Below, one piece after another: positions 9,341 to 18,304 of a stretch of 64,000 nucleotides of DNA (positions are counted from its first letter, which is position 1; each line of letters opens with the position of its first letter). This DNA is from JBCBKU01 sp965267475 (GTDB lineage Bacteria > Pseudomonadota > Alphaproteobacteria > Rhodobacterales > Rhodobacteraceae): assembly GCA_965267475.1 (NCBI GenBank), contig OZ254079.1:2914001-2978000 (forward strand), given 5' to 3'. Both the position numbers and the translations under genes were made by a program. The notes under the pieces are model-generated. The model searched no databases, was not told the DNA's origin, and was given only the letters and a program-made list of their open reading frames with translations.

Positions 9341-9382
9341 TGATTCGTTTTCCGAATCATCTCGTGCGAATCAGTGATTCGC
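9341..9382. promoter_or_regulatory. rpoD leader with two inverted repeats and four GANTC sites
   Basis: TGATTCG (9341-9347) pairs with CGAATCA (9353-9359), and GCGAATCA (9366-9373) pairs with TGATTCGC (9375-9382). Each arm carries GANTC, giving sites at 9342-9346, 9354-9358, 9368-9372 and 9376-9380. GANTC is the target of the alphaproteobacterial cell-cycle methylase CcrM. The cluster lies 27 bases upstream of the rpoD start, between dnaG and rpoD. The sequence is certain; methylation-dependent control or a protein operator is inference. Confidence 0.55.
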
Positions 9383-9414
9383 AACCCGCGTTCCCAGTTA
9401 AAATTGGCGCTGTG

Positions 9415-11358
9415 TCAGTGGTCCTTCGCCGTCTTGGCGTATGTAATCTGGTCCAGCAATTCGTCAAAGGCACCCTTTTCATCCCGGCTGATCAGCGCCC
9501 CGTTGTCCCCAACGTCGTATTCGGTCTTGTCTTCCCTGTCGCCCGCTTCGGCCTTCGCGCGGGCCGCGGCAGCCTGACTTAGCCGCCAGGTCAATCCCTC
9601 GTCCGCCACGCGGCCCATGTCCTCGGCGGCCTCTTCGATTTCCTGCTTCAGGCCGCGCCGGGCCATGTGTTTGGCCAGTTCTTCCTCAAGCGTCTGCGCC
9701 ACCATGTCCGGATCCGCATCGGGTTGGATGGCGGGCGTGATTGCCACATGGCGGAGCGCCAGAAGCTTTTCAAGGGCACCGGGCGGTAGATTTAATTCGA
9801 TTTGTTCGGGTTCCGACCCTCTAAGAAGCACGGCCTGGATCTCGGCGTGACCGGGGCCTGCGCATTCCATACTTTCGATCGCGGCGTCGAAACGCTCGAC
9901 CATTCCGGGATGACGGATCAAAACCGCAAGGATCAGCGCTTCGCGGAGGGTATCTTCCACGTTGCCTTTCGCCGCCGCCAACATCGACGCGCGTGTCCCG
10001 GGCAAGGCCGTCTGCGGTGCCTGTGGCCCCCAACCGGGCCGGCGGGGTCCCGACGCCCGGGCGCTTTGGGCTGGCGCAAAAAGTGCCTTGCGCTTCGCAT
10101 TCAGCGCATCGCCATAATGCCGCCGGATCGACGGGTCTTCGATGGCCCGCAATGCCGTCCGCAAGGACTGGTCCAGCGCCGCCTTCCGCTCTGGGCTGTC
10201 AAAGACCTTGCCTTCGGTTTCGCGTCGCCACAGCAAATCGACCATGGGCTGGGCAGCCTCCAGCAGATCACGCATCGCGCCCGCCCCGTCCGCGCGAAGC
10301 ACATCGTCCGGGTCCTGTCCTTCGGGCATCAAGCAGAAGCGAAGCGACTTGCCGGGTTCCAGCATGGGCAGCGCCAGGTCGATCACGCGCATGGCGGCTT
10401 TCACGCCTGCCGTGTCTCCATCAAGCGCGATGACGGGCTCGGGGTGGATCCGCCAGATCATGCGCAACTGATCCTCAGTCACCGCCGTACCAAGGGGGGC
10501 AACGGCCGCGCGAAACCCGTGCTCGGCCAGCGCGATGACATCCATATACCCTTCACCGACCACCAGCGTGGCTCCCTTGCCCGCCGCGTCGCGGGCAGGT
10601 CCGTGATTGAAAAGCGACCGTCCCTTGTCGAACAGATCCGTTTCGGGCGAATTCAGATATTTCGCCATATCCTCGGGGTCCATGGCACGGCCCCCGAACG
10701 CGATCGCCCGCCCCCGCGCATCGCGGATCGGGAACATGATCCGGTTGCGAAAGGTGTCATAAGGCTTCTTGCCCGAATTCGACGGTTTGGCGAGCCCAGC
10801 GCCCAGGATCAGATCTTCAGGAACGCTCTTGCCCACCAGATGGTCCCACAAATTCTGCCACCCATCGGGGGCGAACCCGATCTCCCACCGGTCCCATGCG
10901 TCGTTATCGAGGCCTCTTTGGTTGGTCAGATAGTCCCGCGCCGCGGCCCCTGCCCCCGTTTTCAGTTGCAGCCGGAAGAACTGAACGGCCTGTTCCATCA
11001 CCTCAGCCAACTGGCTTAGGCGATCGGCCTTCTCGGCGGCCTTGGGATCGCGCGCCGGCATCTGCATGCCCGCTTCTTGGGCCAGGATTTCGACGGCCTC
11101 CATGAAGCTGACATTCTCGGTTCCGCGCACGAATGAGATGGCATCACCTTTCTCGTGGCAGCCAAAGCAATAGTAATAGCCCTTCCTGTCATCGACGTGG
11201 AACGAGGCCGTCTTTTCGTGGTGGAACGGGCATGGCGCCCAAAGGTCACCCTTGGCGGTGTTCGACCGCTTCTGATCCCACATGACCTTGCGGCCCACGA
11301 CCTGCGACAAGGACAGGCGGCTGCGAAGCTCATCAAGGAAACCGGGGGGCAGACTCAT
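9415..11358 (-). CDS. dnaG: DNA primase
   Basis: This 647-residue primase makes RNA primers at the replication fork. Domains in order: the CHC2 zinc-binding domain with ligands C43, H46, C64 and C67 (CPFH ... CFGC), the catalytic core with TOPRIM (ATLVVGEGYMDVIALAEHG, then ALDGDTAG), and the C-terminal DnaB-binding region. The start at 11358 (MSLPPGFLDELR) matches the usual family N-terminus. An ATG 87 bases further upstream would overlap the divergent GFA gene and adds a proline-rich stretch unlike primases. It is followed by rpoD after a 100-base gap that holds the GANTC cluster. Confidence 0.97.
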   Translation of the reverse strand: MSLPPGFLDELRSRLSLSQVVGRKVMWDQKRSNTAKGDLWAPCPFHHEKTASFHVDDRKGYYYCFGCHEKGDAISFVRGTENVSFMEAVEILAQEAGMQMPARDPKAAEKADRLSQLAEVMEQAVQFFRLQLKTGAGAAARDYLTNQRGLDNDAWDRWEIGFAPDGWQNLWDHLVGKSVPEDLILGAGLAKPSNSGKKPYDTFRNRIMFPIRDARGRAIAFGGRAMDPEDMAKYLNSPETDLFDKGRSLFNHGPARDAAGKGATLVVGEGYMDVIALAEHGFRAAVAPLGTAVTEDQLRMIWRIHPEPVIALDGDTAGVKAAMRVIDLALPMLEPGKSLRFCLMPEGQDPDDVLRADGAGAMRDLLEAAQPMVDLLWRRETEGKVFDSPERKAALDQSLRTALRAIEDPSIRRHYGDALNAKRKALFAPAQSARASGPRRPGWGPQAPQTALPGTRASMLAAAKGNVEDTLREALILAVLIRHPGMVERFDAAIESMECAGPGHAEIQAVLLRGSEPEQIELNLPPGALEKLLALRHVAITPAIQPDADPDMVAQTLEEELAKHMARRGLKQEIEEAAEDMGRVADEGLTWRLSQAAAARAKAEAGDREDKTEYDVGDNGALISRDEKGAFDELLDQITYAKTAKDH

Positions 11359-11432
11359 GCTGAGAGTATCCGGGGGTTGCGGCGGACTGTCCAGCAGCGG
11401 CAGTCTGGCCGTGGATAAAGCTTGAGGACGCC

Positions 11433-11906
11433 ATGGCAGAGACATTTGACGGGGGCTGCGCCTGCCAAGAGACGCGGTATCGATTGACCGATCGCCCGTT
11501 ATTCACCCATTGCTGCCACTGTACCTGGTGCCAGCGTGAAACGGGTTCGGCCTTTGTCCTGAACGGCATCATCGAGGCGACCTGCGTCGAACTGCTGGCA
11601 GGCACGCCTGAAGATATCATGACGCCGTCCGAAAGCGGTCAGGGCCAGATCATTGCGCGATGCCCGACCTGCCACGTGGCATTGTGGAGCACCTATTCCG
11701 GCGCAGGCACCAAGTTTCGGTTCGTCCGCGTGGGTACCCTGGATGAGACTTGGCGCGTCCCGCCGGACATTCATATCTTCACCAGCACCAAGCTGCCGTG
11801 GATCACGATAGACGACGGCAAACCGGTGATGGCCGAATACTACCGGCGCTCTGCCCATTGGCCTGATTGGGCACTAGAGCGCCGGAAAGCCGCGTTGCAG
11901 GCCTAA
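11433..11906 (+). CDS. GFA/CENP-V family zinc protein
   Basis: This 157-residue protein has the glutathione-dependent formaldehyde-activating-enzyme fold signature: CACQETRYRLT, then THCCHCTWCQRETGSAF, and a later CPTCHVALWS. These cysteines bind zinc in the family. True formaldehyde-glutathione activity has been questioned for most members, so the substrate is unknown. It is divergent from dnaG (74-base gap) and its TAA overlaps the stop codon of the convergent glutamate dehydrogenase gene. Confidence 0.88.
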   Translation: MAETFDGGCACQETRYRLTDRPLFTHCCHCTWCQRETGSAFVLNGIIEATCVELLAGTPEDIMTPSESGQGQIIARCPTCHVALWSTYSGAGTKFRFVRVGTLDETWRVPPDIHIFTSTKLPWITIDDGKPVMAEYYRRSAHWPDWALERRKAALQA

Positions 11907-13342
11907 AGCCCCTTCGCCTGATAGGATGTTGCGACCCTATCGATTGAGACCAGATAGGCCGCTGTCCGAAGGTCGCGGACGTCCCCGCGATTGTGCCAGA
12001 CCTCTTGCATGGCCTGATACGACCCGCGCATCGTATCGTCGAGGCCCGAGCGCACCAGTTCCAACTCACCAGCGCCCCGCAGGTATTTCTGCTTGAAGTC
12101 TGGCGACAGCGTCCAGCCGACGCCAGAGTCCTTCGACAAACGCTCCAACTCGGTCACGATCAGGCTGTGGCGTGCCTCTTCCTGCCGGCGTTGCATCCGT
12201 CCGAAGCGGATGTGGCTCAGGTTCTTGACCCATTCGAAATAGGACACCGTCACGCCGCCCGCGTTGGCATACATGTCCGGAATGATCACCGCGCCCTTCT
12301 GGTACAGGATCTCATCCGCGCCGGCCGTCACCGGGCCATTCGCGGCCTCGATGATCAGGGGCGCCTTGATCCGTTCGGCATTGCCAAGGTTGATGACCCC
12401 TTCCAGGGCGGCCGGGATCAGGATTTCGCATTCCTCTTCAAGGACTTTGCTGCCGTCCTCAACGTATGTGCCATCGGGATAGCCTTTGACCCCGCCGTGC
12501 TTTCCGATCCAGTTTCGGACCGCATCCACATCAAGCCCATCAGGTGAGACCAGCGCCCCGTCACGTTCGATGATGCCTGTGATCTTGCAGCCGTCTTCCT
12601 CGGCCAGGAACTTGGCGGCGTGATAGCCCACATTGCCAAGACCCTGAACGATCACCCGCTTGCCGTCCAACGTGCCGGACAGCTTCGCGGCCTTCACGTC
12701 TTCCGGATAACGGAAGAATTCCTGCAATGCATATTGAACACCGCGGCCCGTGGCCTCGGTCCGGCCCTGGATCCCGCCCGCATGGGGTGGCTTGCCGGTC
12801 ACGCAGGCATTGGCGTTGATATCGGTCGTATTCATGCGCCGATACTGGTCTGCGATCCACGCCATCTCGCGCTCGCCCGTGCCCATGTCGGGCGCAGGCA
12901 CGTTCTGCGACGGATGGATCAGGTCGCGCTTTGACAGCTCATAGGCAAAGCGCCGGGTAATCTGCTCCATCTCGTGATCGTCGTATTCGCGCGGATCGAT
13001 ACAAAGCCCGCCCTTCGACCCCCCGAACGGCGTTTCGACAAGCGCACATTTATAGGTCATCAGCGCTGCAAGCGCCTCAACCTCGTCCTGGTTCACTGAC
13101 AAGGCAAAGCGGATGCCGCCCTTGACAGGTTCCATATGTTCGGAGTGGACCGACCGATATCCGGTGAAGGTCTGGATCCCGCCACGAAGCCGCACGCCGA
13201 ACCGGACTGTATAGGTCGCGTTGCAAACCCGGATCTTTTCCTCAAGCCCCGGCGGCAAGTCCATCAACGCCGCAGCGCGGTTGAACATCAGATCCACGGA
13301 TTCCCGAAAACTCGGTTCGTTCAGCGCGGTCATGTCGGTCAT
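11903..13342 (-). CDS. Glu/Leu/Phe/Val dehydrogenase (glutamate dehydrogenase)
   Basis: This 479-residue NAD(P)-linked amino-acid dehydrogenase interconverts glutamate and 2-oxoglutarate plus ammonia. The family signature is clear: KGGIRF (K74), MTYKCAL (K98) and PFGGSKGGL with catalytic K110. A second Rossmann part follows (VIVQGLGNVGYHAAKFLAEEDG). The start at 13342 (MTDMTALNEP) lies behind GGGAGAAGCCGA; an in-frame ATG 69 bases upstream adds a basic stretch not seen in the family. Cofactor preference cannot be told by eye. Its stop codon interlocks with that of the GFA gene. Confidence 0.95.
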   Translation of the reverse strand: MTDMTALNEPSFRESVDLMFNRAAALMDLPPGLEEKIRVCNATYTVRFGVRLRGGIQTFTGYRSVHSEHMEPVKGGIRFALSVNQDEVEALAALMTYKCALVETPFGGSKGGLCIDPREYDDHEMEQITRRFAYELSKRDLIHPSQNVPAPDMGTGEREMAWIADQYRRMNTTDINANACVTGKPPHAGGIQGRTEATGRGVQYALQEFFRYPEDVKAAKLSGTLDGKRVIVQGLGNVGYHAAKFLAEEDGCKITGIIERDGALVSPDGLDVDAVRNWIGKHGGVKGYPDGTYVEDGSKVLEEECEILIPAALEGVINLGNAERIKAPLIIEAANGPVTAGADEILYQKGAVIIPDMYANAGGVTVSYFEWVKNLSHIRFGRMQRRQEEARHSLIVTELERLSKDSGVGWTLSPDFKQKYLRGAGELELVRSGLDDTMRGSYQAMQEVWHNRGDVRDLRTAAYLVSIDRVATSYQAKGL

Positions 13343-13666
13343 TCGGCTTCTCCCAATTCTCTGGCGCCGAATCACTTTGTGACCCAGAGCCTTGAAAATA
13401 AGCCTAATCATTGCTTTCTGGTTGTGCGCCCCCCAATTGCCCAGGAATTGGGCATGTTGCAGACCGGCAAATTACCGCCGATTGTTTGGAACGGGTCAAC
13501 AAAGCGCGGTCTCTTGCCGGAACGTCGCCCGAGAGCACCATCAAACCTTAAGAAATGACGGGCTGCGCCCAACTTTCGCCATAACCGGACGGCCTGATAG
13601 CCGAGACGAATTGTCTGCCACGTCTGCCACCCCCGTGTGCCGGGGTGATCTGGGAAGGTGAGAGTA
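13343..13666. other. Intergenic region between divergent gdh and tadG-like genes
   Basis: This 324-base stretch must hold both divergent promoters. It contains a 7-bp inverted repeat CCCAATT/AATTGGG (13432-13438 and 13446-13452, 7-nt spacer), which could be an operator or hairpin, and CACCCC/GGGGTG (13628-13633 and 13642-13647) in the leader of the TadG-like gene. No convincing -35/-10 pair or small gene was found by eye. Confidence 0.5.
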
Positions 13667-15601
13667 ATGTTTGTACGAAATAGCGGCCAAAACGGCCTCT
13701 GGGGAAAAACCGAAGCGAAGGACAGCCTGACGGCCCGCGCCATGGCGCGTGCACGCCGGTTCTCGGGGGATGAAGAAGGATCGCTTCTCATCTTCTCGAT
13801 GTTCATCCTGATCCTCATGATCCTTGTCGGCGGCATGGCCGTGGACCTCATGCGGTTTGAAACCCGGCGTACGGCGCTTCAGAACACCATCGACTCGGCC
13901 GTTCTGGCCGCGGCCGACCTGGACCAGACGCTGGACCCGGAACTGGTTGTCCGCGATTTCGTGGAAAAGTCCGGCTTCGATCCGGATGACCTGAACATCG
14001 TCGTGACGGAAGACAAGGTTGGCGGTGTCGATCTTGTGGGACGTTCGGTCAACGCCACGACCGAGCTTGCCGTGAACACGCTCTTCATGGACATGCTGGG
14101 CATCTACAAGCTGAAGACGCCCGCGTCTTCGAACGCCGTTGAGAACGTGCAGAACGTTGAGATCTCACTTGTGGTGGACATCTCCGGTTCGATGGGCGGC
14201 GCAAAGCTGACGAACCTGAAAACCGCGGCCGAGGAATTCTTCAACACAGTGGTCGATCCGGAACGCACCTCGGGCATCACGTCGATTTCGATCGTGCCCT
14301 ACAACGCCAACGTGGTCGTGCCGGACATGCTTCTGGACCAGTTGAACACGGACGGCACCATCTTGATCGATCCGTCGGACCAGCATTGGCACCCGGGTGG
14401 ATTGACCGCTTACCCGCGCGTATCGAGCGAATCCAAGTGCGTTCGCTTCTATGACGACGACGACGAAAGTTCGGACAATATCAGCGCGTTCCACGAGAAC
14501 ACGATGACGACCGACGATCTCGGCGCCGATTATCAGACCCTGCGTGCGATCACGCCGACCCAGGAACTGGACCGGCTGACCTATTTCGACGAAAGCAGCA
14601 AGTCCGACACCGAGACCTGGAACCCGGCTTGGGAGTGGATCCAGCCTTCGAGCGGCTCTTATGCCCGCCCGGACAACGATTCAAACCGCTTCTGTGACCC
14701 GAGCCGTCAGGAAATTCTGGTCCACGAAACCGACCCGCAGGTCATGATCGACCACGTCAACGCGATGTCGGCCGGTGGCTGGACGTCGATCGACGTGGGC
14801 ATGAAGTGGGGCGTTGCCCTGCTGGATCCGGCCATGCGCCCGGTCATCAACAATCTAGTGGCGTCGGACGACCTGCCGGACGCCGTTGAGAACCGCCCGG
14901 ACGACTATATCGGCACGCAGACCATGAAGGTCATCGTGCTGATGACGGACGGAGCCAATACGCTTCAGAAGGATATGCGTCAGGCCTATAAGAACGGCCC
15001 AAGCCGGATCTGGTATTCGGAAGACGCAGCCCAGGCGAGCGGCAACTGGTATGACGGCTACTTCATCGAAGTGTCCGAGAACAGCGACTCGACCTATTGG
15101 TTCCAGCCGCGCATCTTCAGCGACCGCTACGACGGGGTCTATTATCACAAGACAAGCTCGTCGCTGCCGGCCGACTTGCAGCAGCTCGACTATGTGACGC
15201 TGTACAACCGGTTCTCGGAATACGCCGTTCGCGACATCTTCCGCGACAACTATAACAGCTCGGGCGTCCACCAGTTCGACGACGACGACATCGACGACAT
15301 GTATCAGGCGCACCGCTATGCCGTGTATCAGGTCGAGGAATACGGCACGCTGGATGAACGCCTGAACGGCGACGCCGATGGCGACGGCACGGATACGGTG
15401 TTCGGCATCTGCGACGCGGCCAAGGTGAACAACGACATTCTTGTCTTCACGATCGCCTTCGAAGCGCCTTCGGCCGGTGAAGCCGCCATGCAAAGCTGCG
15501 CGACGGTGCCTGGTTTCTACTATGACGTGGCCGGGACCGACATTACCGAAGCGTTCCAGTCGATTGCTGGCCAGATTACAACTCTGAGGCTGACCCAATG
15601 A
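13667..15601 (+). CDS. TadG-like envelope protein with von Willebrand factor A domain
   Basis: This 644-residue protein has a cytoplasmic basic N-terminus, one membrane segment (about 39-58, LLIFSMFILILMILVGGM) and a TadG-type RRTALQNTIDSAVLAAA helix. A large exported part carries a vWA fold with the MIDAS signature VVDISGSMG (D171-x-S173-x-S175) and a later VIVLMTDGAN. The body is rich in Asp and Tyr, as in marine bacteria. TadG proteins act in assembly of Flp pili or related envelope structures. ATG 13667 follows GGAAGGTGAG; an alternative GTG lies at 13658. It forms an overlapping operon with the next two genes. No ATPase or secretin is adjacent, so this triplet is an orphan tadG/E set. 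Confidence 0.85.
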   Translation: MFVRNSGQNGLWGKTEAKDSLTARAMARARRFSGDEEGSLLIFSMFILILMILVGGMAVDLMRFETRRTALQNTIDSAVLAAADLDQTLDPELVVRDFVEKSGFDPDDLNIVVTEDKVGGVDLVGRSVNATTELAVNTLFMDMLGIYKLKTPASSNAVENVQNVEISLVVDISGSMGGAKLTNLKTAAEEFFNTVVDPERTSGITSISIVPYNANVVVPDMLLDQLNTDGTILIDPSDQHWHPGGLTAYPRVSSESKCVRFYDDDDESSDNISAFHENTMTTDDLGADYQTLRAITPTQELDRLTYFDESSKSDTETWNPAWEWIQPSSGSYARPDNDSNRFCDPSRQEILVHETDPQVMIDHVNAMSAGGWTSIDVGMKWGVALLDPAMRPVINNLVASDDLPDAVENRPDDYIGTQTMKVIVLMTDGANTLQKDMRQAYKNGPSRIWYSEDAAQASGNWYDGYFIEVSENSDSTYWFQPRIFSDRYDGVYYHKTSSSLPADLQQLDYVTLYNRFSEYAVRDIFRDNYNSSGVHQFDDDDIDDMYQAHRYAVYQVEEYGTLDERLNGDADGDGTDTVFGICDAAKVNNDILVFTIAFEAPSAGEAAMQSCATVPGFYYDVAGTDITEAFQSIAGQITTLRLTQ

Positions 15602-16143
15602 TCCGCAAGTTACGCCGCCTGTTTTCGCGGAAGGCCCGCGACGAGGATGGTTCAGCCACGGTTGAATTCGTGATCCTGTTCCCGGCCTTCATGATGGTCT
15701 TCATGGGCGCCTTCGAAAGCGGGATCTTTATGGTCCGGAATGTGATGCTGGAACGCGGCGTCGACATCGCCGTGCGTGACCTGCGTCTCGGACTTCCGGT
15801 GCCGCCAAGCTTCGACGAGTTCAAGGACACCGTCTGCGACAACGCGTTGATCATCGACGATTGCCTGAACGTGGTTCAGATCGAGCTTCAGCCGGTCAGC
15901 ACCACGACATGGGCCCCGCTTCAGGGCGATGCCAAGTGCATTGACCAGGCTTCGGTCATCGATCCGATTGACGAAACCGTTTACCTGGGCGGCGGCAACA
16001 ACGACATGATGCTGGTTCGCGTCTGTGCGCTGTTCCAGCCTTTCTTCCCGTCGACCACGCTGGGGATGCGGATGCCCAAGGATGACTTCGGCAACTACGC
16101 CCTTGTCGTGACGACGGCCTTCGTGAACGAGCCGAGCCGGTGA
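15598..16143 (+). CDS. TadE/TadG family pseudopilin-like protein
   Basis: This 181-residue protein has the TadE pattern: a basic start, then DGSATVEFVILFPAFMMVFM (membrane segment with the conserved Glu two-thirds into the motif) and an exported C-terminal part with few cysteines. TadE-type proteins are processed or anchored pseudopilins needed for Flp pilus assembly. It starts within an ATGA overlap with the vWA gene, so translation is coupled, and overlaps the following gene in the same way. Confidence 0.85.
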   Translation: MIRKLRRLFSRKARDEDGSATVEFVILFPAFMMVFMGAFESGIFMVRNVMLERGVDIAVRDLRLGLPVPPSFDEFKDTVCDNALIIDDCLNVVQIELQPVSTTTWAPLQGDAKCIDQASVIDPIDETVYLGGGNNDMMLVRVCALFQPFFPSTTLGMRMPKDDFGNYALVVTTAFVNEPSR

Positions 16144-16730
16144 TGATGATGAAACAGCACGTTTTTTCCCGCATCAAAGCATTCGCGACACGCGAAGAAG
16201 GCTCGCTTTCGGTCGAAGCGGTTCTGGTTTTCCCCATCTTGCTATGGGCTTACGCGGCCATGTTCATCTATTGGGACGCCTTCAAAAGCCAGAATATCAA
16301 TCTGAAGGCCACCTATACGATTGCGGATATGATCAGCCGCGAAGATCAGCCGATCGACAACGCCTATATCGACGGTATGAACACGGTCTATCAGTACCTG
16401 ATCCGGTCAACCGCCGGGAACGACATCCGCGTGACGGTCGTGTCGATGGGGGTCGAGGAAGACGGCGTCACGCCCGAGCATGAATGCAAGTGGTCCTACG
16501 CCACGGGCGACATGCAGCCCTATACCGACCTGAACGGCATCGTTGAGCATCTGCCCTTCATGGCTGTCGGCGACGAGCTGATCGTCGTGCAAAGCACCAT
16601 GACTTGGGCACCGCCGATCAACTTCACTTTGGAAGAAGTCGGGTTGGGCGAGACAGACTTCACGAACATGGTCTTCACGAGCCCACGGTTTGTTCCGCAG
16701 GTCGTGCACGCGACGCAGACCTCCTGCTAA
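16140..16730 (+). CDS. TadE-like envelope protein
   Basis: This 196-residue protein begins at a GTGATGATGATG run; any of these starts is possible, and GTG 16140 overlaps the previous stop. The segment EEGSLSVEAVLVFPILLWAY is a TadE-type membrane anchor with the motif glutamate, followed by an exported domain with a terminal cysteine. It is the third member of the orphan tadG-tadE-tadE operon and its TAA shares bases with the stop codon of the convergent membrane-protein gene. Confidence 0.8.
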   Translation: MMMMKQHVFSRIKAFATREEGSLSVEAVLVFPILLWAYAAMFIYWDAFKSQNINLKATYTIADMISREDQPIDNAYIDGMNTVYQYLIRSTAGNDIRVTVVSMGVEEDGVTPEHECKWSYATGDMQPYTDLNGIVEHLPFMAVGDELIVVQSTMTWAPPINFTLEEVGLGETDFTNMVFTSPRFVPQVVHATQTSC

Positions 16731-17203
16731 AGGGTCTCGGGCGGAGTGATCCGCGACTGAATGATTTCGGCGGCGAGTTTTGCCTCGGCCGCCGTTGTCA
16801 CACCACCAATTCCCACGCGGCGCCCAACGCGCCACCAAAGGCCGGGCATCCAGACCCGGCCCTTTCGCGTCCGCAGGATAAGCGTCATGCCGTTTGACGG
16901 CTTCATCGCGAAAGCCCCACGCGACACAGCTTCGATCTCATCCATACGCGCAATTTCAATCCCTCGACTGTCCCAAAGACCCTGATCCGTCAGGATGATG
17001 TGGTACTCGGTCGCGCGACGCATCACCTCACCGCCAGCCACGGCGGCAACGCCAAGTGCAAGAAGAAAGGACGTGGCAAGGCTGGGGCCCTCTGGCGCAG
17101 TGGCGCCGGTCCAGATCATGCCTAGACCCAGCGCGACCAGCGCGCCAATCCCGAACCACCGCCTGACAGGCGTGGGCGTGATGGTCAGAATTGGGTCTTC
17201 CAT
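16727..17203 (-). CDS. Small membrane protein of unknown function
   Basis: This 158-residue protein (start MEDPILTITPTP at 17203, after an in-frame upstream ATG at 17236) has two hydrophobic segments near residues 15-35 and 42-62. A soluble part follows (YHIILTDQGLWDSRGIEIARMDEIEAVSRG) that resembles PH-like domains of small bacterial membrane proteins. The function is not recognised. It is preceded on the same strand by a TetR regulator gene 10-43 bases away and may be co-transcribed with it. Confidence 0.65.
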   Translation of the reverse strand: MEDPILTITPTPVRRWFGIGALVALGLGMIWTGATAPEGPSLATSFLLALGVAAVAGGEVMRRATEYHIILTDQGLWDSRGIEIARMDEIEAVSRGAFAMKPSNGMTLILRTRKGRVWMPGLWWRVGRRVGIGGVTTAAEAKLAAEIIQSRITPPETL

Positions 17204-17246
17204 GGGGGTCCGATCCTCGCTCGTGCCGTCGCGCATAAAGGACCCG

Positions 17247-17864
17247 TCACGCTTTCACCAGACGGCGCACCATTGAGGTATAGATCCGTTCAATCCGATC
17301 GCGCGACAACCGCCCCCCTTCCCGGTACCACGTATTGACCCCGGTCAGCATGGCGATGATGGCCATTGTCGTGATCTTAACATCGGGCACGCGCAGAACT
17401 TCAGCCTTCTGGCCAGCCTTCAATATGGCGGCGAGCCGGTTCTCGTACTGACCTCTAAGCTCTTCTATCAAAACGAAATTATCCGGTTCGAGATTTCGAA
17501 GCTCCATATAGGAGATAAACACCTCATCGGCGCGGTCCATGTGATAACGGATGTGGAAGGCAACGAAAGCGTCCAGCCGATCCAGTGGCGTCGCCCCACC
17601 GACCGCCTCATCGGATGCGGCCAGAAGCTCTTCCATATGCTTGCGCATCAGGTCGAACAGAAGCGTTTGCTTGTCCTTCGTGTACAAGTAAAGCGCGCCA
17701 GCCTGAACGCCGACTTCGGCCGCGATCTGCCGCATGGACACGGCCGCATAGCCGTGACGAGCAAACAATCTGATCGCCGCTGCTTCAACCTTCGGACCGG
17801 TGATGTCCGCATGCGATCCCATCTTTCGCGCCATGGCGGGCATCGTATCTGAACGTTCGTTCAT
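17247..17864 (-). CDS. TetR/AcrR family transcriptional regulator
   Basis: This 205-residue regulator has an N-terminal helix-turn-helix (AAIRLFARHGYAAVSMRQIAAEVGVQAGALYLYTKDKQTLLFDLM) and a helical ligand-binding C-terminal domain (VFISYMELRNLEPDNF, MAIIAMLTGVNTWYREGG), typical of the fatty-acid/acyl-CoA-sensing branch, though the ligand is unknown. The listed ATG (17864) overlaps the palindrome at 17850-17863; initiation at the internal Met 8 (17843) is equally possible and would put the palindrome in the leader. That layout fits autoregulation. Confidence 0.88.
   Translation of the reverse strand: MNERSDTMPAMARKMGSHADITGPKVEAAAIRLFARHGYAAVSMRQIAAEVGVQAGALYLYTKDKQTLLFDLMRKHMEELLAASDEAVGGATPLDRLDAFVAFHIRYHMDRADEVFISYMELRNLEPDNFVLIEELRGQYENRLAAILKAGQKAEVLRVPDVKITTMAIIAMLTGVNTWYREGGRLSRDRIERIYTSMVRRLVKA
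17850..17863. promoter_or_regulatory. Candidate TetR-type operator at the tetR start
   Basis: TGAACG TT CGTTCA (17850-17863) is an inverted repeat with perfect 6-bp arms and a 2-nt spacer, directly at the first codons of the TetR gene and facing the divergent lipoprotein gene 50 bases away. TetR family operators of this size commonly overlap their own gene start. Binding is inferred, not shown. Confidence 0.45.
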
Positions 17865-17913
17865 TTCAATAGGGCGCTTGCGGGACGCGTCGCGGACCGA
17901 CTAGAACCACCCT

Positions 17914-18225
17914 ATGATGGGCCACCCTTCGATACTTGCCTTGGCTGTCGCTCTGCTGCTTGGCGGATGCGCAACCTTCCCGGAACTCGATACGGTTGTC
18001 AGCGCCGAGGCCGAGCGCGCACCGTTCCCCCGGATCTTGCCGCTTGAAGATGTCATGGCAGCCGCACAGGACAGATCGGTCAATGCCGAGGATGCCGGCA
18101 CCACCACCGCGGCCCGCGCCCGCGCGCTTCAGGTCCGCGCCGCCATCCTGAGACGCCCGGTCAACAACCCCGAAGATGCAGACGCCATCCGATCTTCTTT
18201 AGGACGTCTTCCCGGACCGTTCTGA
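17914..18225 (+). CDS. Small lipoprotein of unknown function
   Basis: This 103-residue protein has a lipoprotein signal peptide: hydrophobic LALAVALLLGGCATF with lipobox LGGC. The mature part is short, Ala/Arg-rich and ends ADAIRSSLGRLPGPF. There is no recognised domain. It is divergent from the tetR gene and lies 79 bases before hom. Confidence 0.7.
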   Translation: MMGHPSILALAVALLLGGCATFPELDTVVSAEAERAPFPRILPLEDVMAAAQDRSVNAEDAGTTTAARARALQVRAAILRRPVNNPEDADAIRSSLGRLPGPF

Positions 18226-18304
18226 GGTCCGACGCGCATTGCCGTGGCCCGGGCGATCGGATAGAGACGCGCGCGACGTTTGAAACCCTGCCGGAGTGCC
18301 TGAC

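Noticed and set aside
9802..11019. 405-codon rightward open frame opposite dnaG
   Set aside because: Antisense shadow of the primase core; Arg/Pro/His-rich translation.
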